A DNA stretch of 64,000 nucleotides from Brachycybe producta (Eukaryota; Arthropoda; Diplopoda; Playtdesmida; Andrognathidae), in contig JAUPFP010000005.1 in assembly GCA_036925085.1 (NCBI GenBank), forward strand, positions 4,803,383 to 4,867,382, read 5' to 3'. This document shows positions 57,911 to 64,000 of the stretch, piece by piece (position 1 is the first letter of the stretch; each line of letters opens with the position of its first letter). Under the pieces are notes generated by a model that was given only the letters and a program-made list of their open reading frames with translations, was not told where the DNA came from and did no database searches. Both the position numbers and the translations under genes were made by a program.

Positions 57911-58575
57911 CTGAAATGAAACAGAATTTTTATTTTAATTAAAAGGATTCGGCTCAAAAGTAATTTCTTTATATAATAAACATATACTATACATGAACAT
58001 GAATTCTTTTTATAATCAACAAAAATTCAACTTTTGTTAGAAACTAGAATTGTAGAGGAATGTGCTAACAGTATTTTGATGACAATCTTTAATATAAAAA
58101 AACATTTTTATGGCAGTGTGAAATATGTTGAATATGGTTTTTAAATTGTCATAAAAAGTTGATATTTTTTCATAAAAAAAAATACTTTCTCGAGCACAAT
58201 ACCGGCTGGCTCAAACAACTGGTTTGGAAACAACTTAAAACACATTTGGGAATTACTTTAGTCACGTCTATAATGTAGATTGCCAATACCTGATAACATT
58301 CTAGTATTCATCCACTTATGCAGTAGCTTATGTGTTCTGTTTGCCTTGATTATGGAGATAGTGCCTTAAAAAACGTTGTGTGGCCGAAATAAATATTGAC
58401 CAAAAGTAACCTGAATACTCAATTTAAAGACTTTTTGTAGGACGGACATTGTGTCTACCAAAAACGTAACTGTGGAATGTACTGTGAGGGCACACGAACT
58501 ATAATGTAATATTTATTTCACATTTGTTTCGTATTTTACTTCCACCTTTAGGAATACTGTCAATGAGGTTTTAAT
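57911..58575. other. Upstream intron or intergenic sequence
   Basis: TTAGAAACTAGAATTGTAGA at 58039 echoes the four-copy MITE family at 29334. No exon recognised. Confidence 0.4.
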
Positions 58576-58933
58576 CAGGGTTTCCATTACCGGGTTTATC
58601 CTTACATCGGTATTACCTTACCGGTAATACCGATGACCTTTCAATGCCGGTTTTTCGGTAAAAAACATTATATATTAATTTGGATAAAAGAACTGACGAA
58701 TATTTAAAACTAAACAAAAATTGGAATATATGCATCGAGACGAAATAAAAACACACCCTTTTTATTTAACATGATTATTTTTTATTATTTTAATTTTTTT
58801 TAACATGGGAAATTTTTTTTTCAATTTTTGAGATTTTTTTTACAGTGTTTATTAAGTGGTATTACCGGTTTCGGTAACGCTTCATTACCGAAAAACCGGT
58901 AGTTCTATAAAGTGACCGGTAATGGAAGCCCTA
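58576..58933. mobile_element. hAT-like foldback MITE built of ACCGGTA words
   Basis: CAGGGTTTCCATTACCGG at the left mirrors CCGGTAATGGAAGCCCTA at the right. Subterminal GGTATTACCGGT palindromes abound at both ends around an AT-rich middle. The 8-bp flanks only resemble each other. Confidence 0.75.
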
Positions 58934-58942
58934 GCTTTTTAC

Positions 58943-59160
58943 TAGAGGTGGGACGAATCCGAATCCTAAAAGGTTCTCAAATATCACATCTCGAATCTCT
59001 CATATAAGAATATACAAAAAAGAGATACAAATAAATGAAATAATATTAAATATTAAATTATTAATAATAAAAAACAAGTGTTGGCACTCATGGTCGCCGC
59101 AAGGTGATATTGTTGATCAGGATACCACCAAAATTAATTGCAAAAATCGCCGTTTTCAAA
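58943..59160 (-). mobile_element. Inverted partial copy of the 22560 hAT MITE
   Basis: TAGAGGTGGGACGAATCCG, then AAATAATATTAAATATTAAA and GTCGCCGCAAGGTGATATTG are the complement of the right half of 22560-22959. The other end is missing. Confidence 0.75.
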
Positions 59161-60774
59161 TTTACACCCCAGTGGAAGCAAGGTCGAAGGGTATGTTTAT
59201 GCTACAGCCTCGCTGCTTGGCACATAGATGTTCGCCTAGGCACCTTGCTGCTCGCATGAAGCTGTAATATTCGCCATGGTTGGAGCATTTAGCCTACAGG
59301 TGTGAACCCCTGTAGCTGTTCACACTGCTGTCGTTAGGTTTAGTCTTTCGTGACAACCATGAACCAATCACAGAACATGTTTGAGGGTGCGGGCCCTGGT
59401 CCAGGCTTGTAAAACAAAATTTTGTCATCATTGTTGTGGCGAGGATGCGCGCGGACACTACTTTCAACATAAGTCCAAAACATTTTAAATTACTTTTGTA
59501 ACATTTTTGAGTCTTGAAAAAAAAAATACCTGTACTTTGATTTTAGGTCTTGTTGCGCAGACTCATATACATGTATACAGACTTCTAGTTGGGTCTAGTT
59601 GGAAGTGTACCTTAAGTCTCTGTATTGAAAAAAAGTTTGTTGAACTCTTTTATTTCGTTAACTTTATTCTTATGAAAAATCCAGAAAAAATTATATAAAA
59701 GAGGTTTGCCCGCATCTTATTTATTTATTATTATATAAAAAAAATATTGCAACCGTTATTTTTCAAAAATGGATAAGCAATTTCCTAAAAATGACTTGCT
59801 GACTTTTTATATTTTATTCTTGTGAATTTTTTTATTATTATTTTTGTTGTTTTTCAAACCACACACCCAACATTTTTAAGAAACATGTTTGAAAAGTTCA
59901 TGAACTGCACAAATGCACACACACACACACACACACATAAGAGAAAAAGATTGAAACTTTTGAGAGGTAAACTCACGACCTGAAAGGTGTTCACTTTTTA
60001 AAAAAAGTTTCTTATATGAAAGTAATTGTAATGGACTAATGGCCAAGCCTTCTCGCCCCCCCCCCCCGTTTCCTCTCCCTCAGGGCCCCCTTTCTTCACT
60101 GAAAACCCATCAACCAATTACTTCACTGGTTGAACCTCCTCATCTTCCTCCTTTGCCTCCTCCTTGTAGTAGTCCTGTTAGTCACATGACTGATTTTGGC
60201 GTCACGCAATACCCCTTCAAAGTTGCATGGATGGTGTGAGTGTCCGTTTTGGTTGCATTCTTTTGGTGGGCAGGTGGGTGGGTTGACTTGTCCTTAACCT
60301 TGTGAAGGACGACGAGTTGTTTTTATTATCATTATTATCCTCCTCCTCCCCACGGAAAGAAATCGTAAATCGTGGGTGGTGAGGCACAGACAGGAGAGAA
60401 GGAAAAGGGCGTGAGAGTTTGTGCAGGAATGTTGGAGATCATGCAATAATAATACACAAGATATTAAGTAATACAGTTGGAACTTGCTGTTTTATGAGTC
60501 TCTTGCAACAAGTTCAACCCAAAGTTTTCCTATTCTTTGTTCCTCTCTGATTCTATACCAAACATGAAGGTCCGTTGAAGGAATGTATCTTTGGTTCAAC
60601 TTTTTAGTCATTATTTACCCATTTTAGAAAGTAATTTCCACCAGAGTGTAATCATTACTAATGAAGTAATGTAATTACTAATTAAATTTAAAAATTTCAT
60701 TGAAAAATTTAATTCTAATTACTTTTGTTAATATATAAGTCCTTATCACTTGATTAGTTCTTTTAAAGCACAAA
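59161..60774. other. Anonymous sequence
   Basis: (CA)n at 59915-59936, poly-C at 60058-60067. A proline-rich frame at 60039-60239 was considered and not accepted. No gene recognised. Confidence 0.4.
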
Positions 60775-60897
60775 ATAGAAATGGTACAGCGTAGGGCTGC
60801 AAGATTTGTGAACGGAAGATACGTGTATACTGACAGTGTATCTTCTATGCTTCGGCATTAGCAGGCAGAAGACATGACCAAAGCCCTACTTAATGAC

Positions 60898-62056
60898 CAG
60901 AGGGCGGAATTCTATAAAAAAACATATTCCAAATACATTCAGCTATCATGCCCAAATTTAATATCCATCCATTTCAGAATGTTAGGAATTGAATAAACTG
61001 CATTTATAAATACATATTTTACATATTTTGGAAAATATTTAAATACACATATTTTTGTAAATATTTATTGAAATTTAAACATATAAATATTTTTTTTCAA
61101 ATTTCAAATATTTATACCAATCACAATCATTATTAATCACTGAATTGGAAAGAAACTAACAAAATTATAATTTTTCAAGTATCTAAATGTTATTTCGTGA
61201 ATCATTAGTTACTTTATATAAGGTTAGTAGAGACCACATGTTAGAAACAAAGAAGACAAAGAAAGTTAAGTTATTTTATGTCTGTTTTCACGTTGTTAAT
61301 GAAATTTAACAAAACCATTTACTATTTGAAAGAAAATTTGTCTTTTACAGTAACTTGTGAAGTATTAGGGACTTAGCAAAATTTCATACGAAATAAATTT
61401 ATTTACGAAATCCATTATTTTGACGTCATTTCCGGCTGATTTCGTTACAACACAAAGATTTCGTACGAAATGAGGCATTTCTTTACGAAATTATAAAATT
61501 ATTTCGTAGTTGGATTTTGTCGATGGAAAACGACGTCGTTTAAAAAGAATAACCAACCCTACATGAAAGATTTCCGATTAAAGCAAGAATATTAATTGCA
61601 AAGAACAATAAAAATTAAAAAATCTACGTTTAGTGGTGATTAATTAGGCAAAAATTACCACACAAATCGCCGTAAAAGGTGAATGATTTCGTTTACGTTT
61701 TTGGGTTGCTTCCCTAACTACAATAACGAAATTGAAACGAAAACGAAATCACTTAATTTAAATATATAAATTTCGTGAAACTTAATTTCGTACGAAATTT
61801 CGCTAAGTCCCTATTGTAGTAAAGTGGTCTCTCACTATCAATTATCTAACATCTACATTTTATGATAATTCTGATGATGAAACATTTTTACTTTCTAAGA
61901 AAATTAAAATAAACGAATTAAAAGTATTAAACAGACTATTTGCTTATTAAAGAATATTTAGGAATTTAAAAATATTTTAATACATATTTTGCCCATTTTG
62001 AGTACATATATATGTACATATTTTCCAATAATAAAAACATTTTATTCCGCCCTCTG
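60898..62056. mobile_element. hAT MITE with perfect 8-bp duplication, inside a LINE
   Basis: CAGAGGGCGGAATTCTATAA and ATTTTATTCCGCCCTCTG are flanked by TTAATGAC on both sides (60890-60897, 62057-62064). The body reiterates AAATATTT words. It hosts the TA-flanked MITE 61368-61811. Confidence 0.9.
61368..61811. mobile_element. TA-flanked MITE with GGGACTTAGC ends, copy 2, nested in a hAT element
   Basis: GGGACTTAGC and GCTAAGTCCC lie between TA dinucleotides. The first ~70 bp match copy 1. TA target and short ends fit a Tc1/mariner-type MITE. It lies inside 60898-62056. Confidence 0.8.
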
Positions 62057-62184
62057 TTAATGACTTATTAAATATACAATCCTCGTAAGGGAAGACACTT
62101 GCATTCAAAGACTAAAAGAATTAATGGCTAGTACTGATGCATATTTTTTTTTTCTGAATGTTATTATATATATAATATCCCAGG

Positions 62185-62444
62185 TCTGTGTGTGTGTGTG
62201 GAGTAACAAAAACCATTGAAGCACGTCGGAATTTATATAAATTTGAATAAATGAACTGTTTTTTTCTCAAGGTCAACTATATGTTGAACTCTTCCTTTGG
62301 AAAAGGGTGGGAGAGAGAGAGAGAAAAGTGGGAGGGGGCGACTGAAATTGAAATGAAAGGAGTAAAAAAAGGAAAAAACGACGCGCATGTGCACAATTGC
62401 CTGTGAATTTTGCTCCCGTCATTTATGACGGGTTACCCCACTAG
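62185..62444 (+). mobile_element. Non-autonomous Helitron, copy 5, inserted in a LINE
   Basis: It starts near AGGTCTGTGTGTG and ends with CCCGTCATTTATGACGGG, TTACCCCA, CTAG, followed by T. LINE sequence continues directly after it (tattagactatggaattctc). Confidence 0.8.
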
Positions 62445-62689
62445 TAGTATTAGACTATGGAATTCTCTTCCAATTGATAGTTCTTTGTTAGGATGACGAT
62501 TTCAATTTAACAATGATGTCATGTTTTACCTGAATGGCAATCATTTGTGATTGGGAGCAATCCCCCCCTGCCACATGTCTTTTAAGTTGATTGCAGGTGT
62601 ACCGAGTTGAATTAGCTTATTCTTAAACATTCAATTCAATTCTGCTTAATATACCTGAAATCAGTTCAAAGTTACTTACTGTATGTGGT

Positions 62690-63785
62690 AGTGGAGATAA
62701 TTTACAATGATAAACGGATGCCATTTAATGACCGAAGTCAATCCGACTGTTTGCTGCTGATTCTGTTATTTGTAGAGAAATTAAAAGTAATAGTGATGTT
62801 GAAATTCTTCAAAAAGATCTTAATCTAGTCACAGATTAGTGTTCTCAATGCCATCTACAGCTGAACTATAGTAAATGCAAGGTTATACGTGTTATACTCC
62901 CGTAAGCATAATCCAAATGAGGCAGACTACGTATTTTATCTGTTGGATCATTTGGATACTTTTTAAATATCTTGGTTTAACTCTCTCCAAAAACTTCTTA
63001 TGGAAGGAACATATAACAAAAGCAGTAAGCAAAGCCAATCAAAGGCTCCAGTTTGTAAACTGTACTTTGAAATATCATAAAGAAAAAGTAAAAGTCTGTT
63101 ATTTTACTTTTGTCAGGCCACTATTAGAATGTTGTTCACCATTTTGGAATCCTTTTCGAGTTAATCTAGAAGCATATATGGCTGCAAGATTTGTTAAAGG
63201 AAAATACATGTATTCTGACAGTGTAACTAGGCTTGCCACCTTTCCTCCTTTGTGGAGGACAGTCCTCCATTCGGAGGAAATGTCCTCCGACCAGGACCGT
63301 CCTCCACGAAGGCAAACATGTCCTCCGCACAATAAATTGTATAAAAACTGATACGTTCGTGGAGGGATGGTCCTGACCGGAGGACAGTTCTTCCAAATGG
63401 AGGACTATCCTCCACAGTTGGTAAGCCTAAGTGGTAACCCTTGAGCTAGATGAATTCAGTGGAAATCACTAGCAAAACGTAGATATTATCAAAGCCTTCC
63501 TCTTCTTGAATGGTTGCTACTGCAGAGAACAGATAGCATCGTTAGATGGAATTCTTATTAGAAATCCCCGTATAAGTAGACATAATAATCCATAGCTTTT
63601 AAAGAAGAGCTAGAACTGATGCATATTTGTGGTCTTTCGTTCCAAATGTATCTGCATGTACTTTGGAATTATCTTTCAATTCATAGTTCTGTTTTTGGAC
63701 AAATTCAATTTGATGATGATGTCTTAACCTTGTCTAAATTACAGCTACTTATCATTGAGAATAGTCCCCCCGCCACGTGGTTCTC
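62690..63785 (+). mobile_element. LINE reverse transcriptase fragment (Jockey/CR1-like), copy 2
   Basis: Frames read REIKSNSDVEILQKDLNLVT, KYLGLTLSKNFLWKEHITKA, VSKANQRLQFVNCTLKYHKE and FTFVRPLLECCSPFWNPFRV, then AARFVKGKYMYSDSVT. This is the thumb/C-terminal part of a non-LTR reverse transcriptase. It is 5'-truncated, carries stops and frame breaks, and is interrupted by the MITE 63230-63427. It runs into the N gap. Confidence 0.85.
63230..63427. mobile_element. TA-flanked palindromic MITE, copy 3, inside a LINE
   Basis: GGCTTGCCACCTTTCCTCC at the left and GTTGGTAAGCC at the right lie between TA duplications. It interrupts LINE coding sequence just after the SVT codons, so it is younger than that LINE copy. 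Confidence 0.8.
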
Positions 63786-63885
63786 NNNNNNNNNNNNNNN
63801 NNNNNNNNNNNNNNNNNNNNNNNNNNNNNNNNNNNNNNNNNNNNNNNNNNNNNNNNNNNNNNNNNNNNNNNNNNNNNNNNNNNNN
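63786..63885. other. Assembly gap (100 N)
   Basis: A run of exactly 100 unknown bases, the usual placeholder for a gap of unknown size, within LINE 3' sequence. Confidence 0.99.
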
Positions 63886-64000
63886 GGTCTGTATTTGAGT
63901 AACATTAACTTTGGTTTTATTGTTAATTGTGTTTCAATTTAGGCTAATGAATGGAAAAATGTACAAGAAACAAATATGAGCAATTTTTTGTACGAGAGCA

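Larger units (their letters stand above)
60775..62600 (+). mobile_element. LINE 3' fragment (Jockey/CR1-like), copy 1, multiply interrupted
   Basis: MVQRRAARFVNGRYVYTDSV at 60781-60840 is the conserved region after the LINE reverse transcriptase. After the hAT insertion (60898-62056) and the Helitron (62185-62444) it resumes as RLWNSLPIDSS, the usual end of these ORFs. The 3' tail is shared with the copy starting at 62690 (ccccccctgccacatg versus cccccgccacgtgg). Confidence 0.75.

Noticed and set aside
60039-60239. Proline-rich frame (MAKPSRPPPPFPLPQ...) or, on the other strand, an arginine-rich stretch that might be a receptor loop exon
   Set aside because: Composition follows poly-C and CCT-rich DNA. 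Splice sites do not match the phase 0 needed to join the exon at 57910, and no domain is recognisable.
1-64000. CRISPR arrays, rRNA genes, bacterial operons
   Set aside because: Tandem units lack spacer structure, no rRNA-like conserved blocks were seen, and genes have spliceosomal introns.

Overview
This is a window of animal nuclear DNA, very probably from an invertebrate. The sequence is AT-rich, genes are sparse and have spliceosomal introns, and the DNA between them is packed with small DNA transposons. Degenerate TTAGG-type tracts and the overall transposon mix would suit an arthropod-like invertebrate, but I cannot place the phylum from sequence alone. There is a gap of unknown bases (N) at 63786-63885.

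Only two host genes can be supported. A seven-exon gene on the + strand (52496-53753) encodes the beta subunit of the signal recognition particle receptor (SRPRB). This copy looks damaged: the first glycine of the GTPase P-loop is Asp, the Asn of the NKxD motif is Tyr, and exon 4 appears to lack about 17 bases, which puts its splice phase out of register. About 1.5 kb away, on the - strand, lie the last two coding exons (57739-57910 and 55219-56888) of a large protein. They encode one hydrophobic, membrane-like segment followed by a cytoplasmic-type tail of about 555 residues. This resembles the end of an orphan class A GPCR; the upstream exons are outside the window or were not recognised.

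The rest is transposon-derived or anonymous AT-rich sequence. 1-9 kb: Harbinger-like foldback MITEs and a hAT remnant that still encodes the transposase dimerisation domain, with a Helitron end inserted in it. 11-16 kb: foldback MITEs, a pogo/Tigger-like element carrying a nested MITE, and a hAT MITE. 18-26 kb: non-autonomous Helitrons with a terminal hairpin and CTAG end, a TTAA-flanked MITE, palindromic TA-flanked MITEs, a hAT MITE with a perfect 8-bp duplication, and a MITE inside a MITE. 27-31 kb: a LINE 3' end, a mariner relic, and a 986-bp hAT foldback inserted in a palindromic element. 34-45 kb: a Helitron, a solo LTR and a second Helitron in a row, then many MITEs. 46-51 kb: a ~190-bp tandem array, a 16-bp minisatellite and TTAGG-like DNA. 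58-64 kb: two broken LINE copies carrying hAT, mariner-like, Helitron and foldback insertions up to three levels deep.

The most unusual signals are these. At least ten otherwise unrelated palindromic elements share a loose terminal motif and TTA/TAA target duplications. A hairpin family keeps a conserved central core while its self-complementary arms differ completely. SRPRB carries damage concentrated in its nucleotide-binding motifs.
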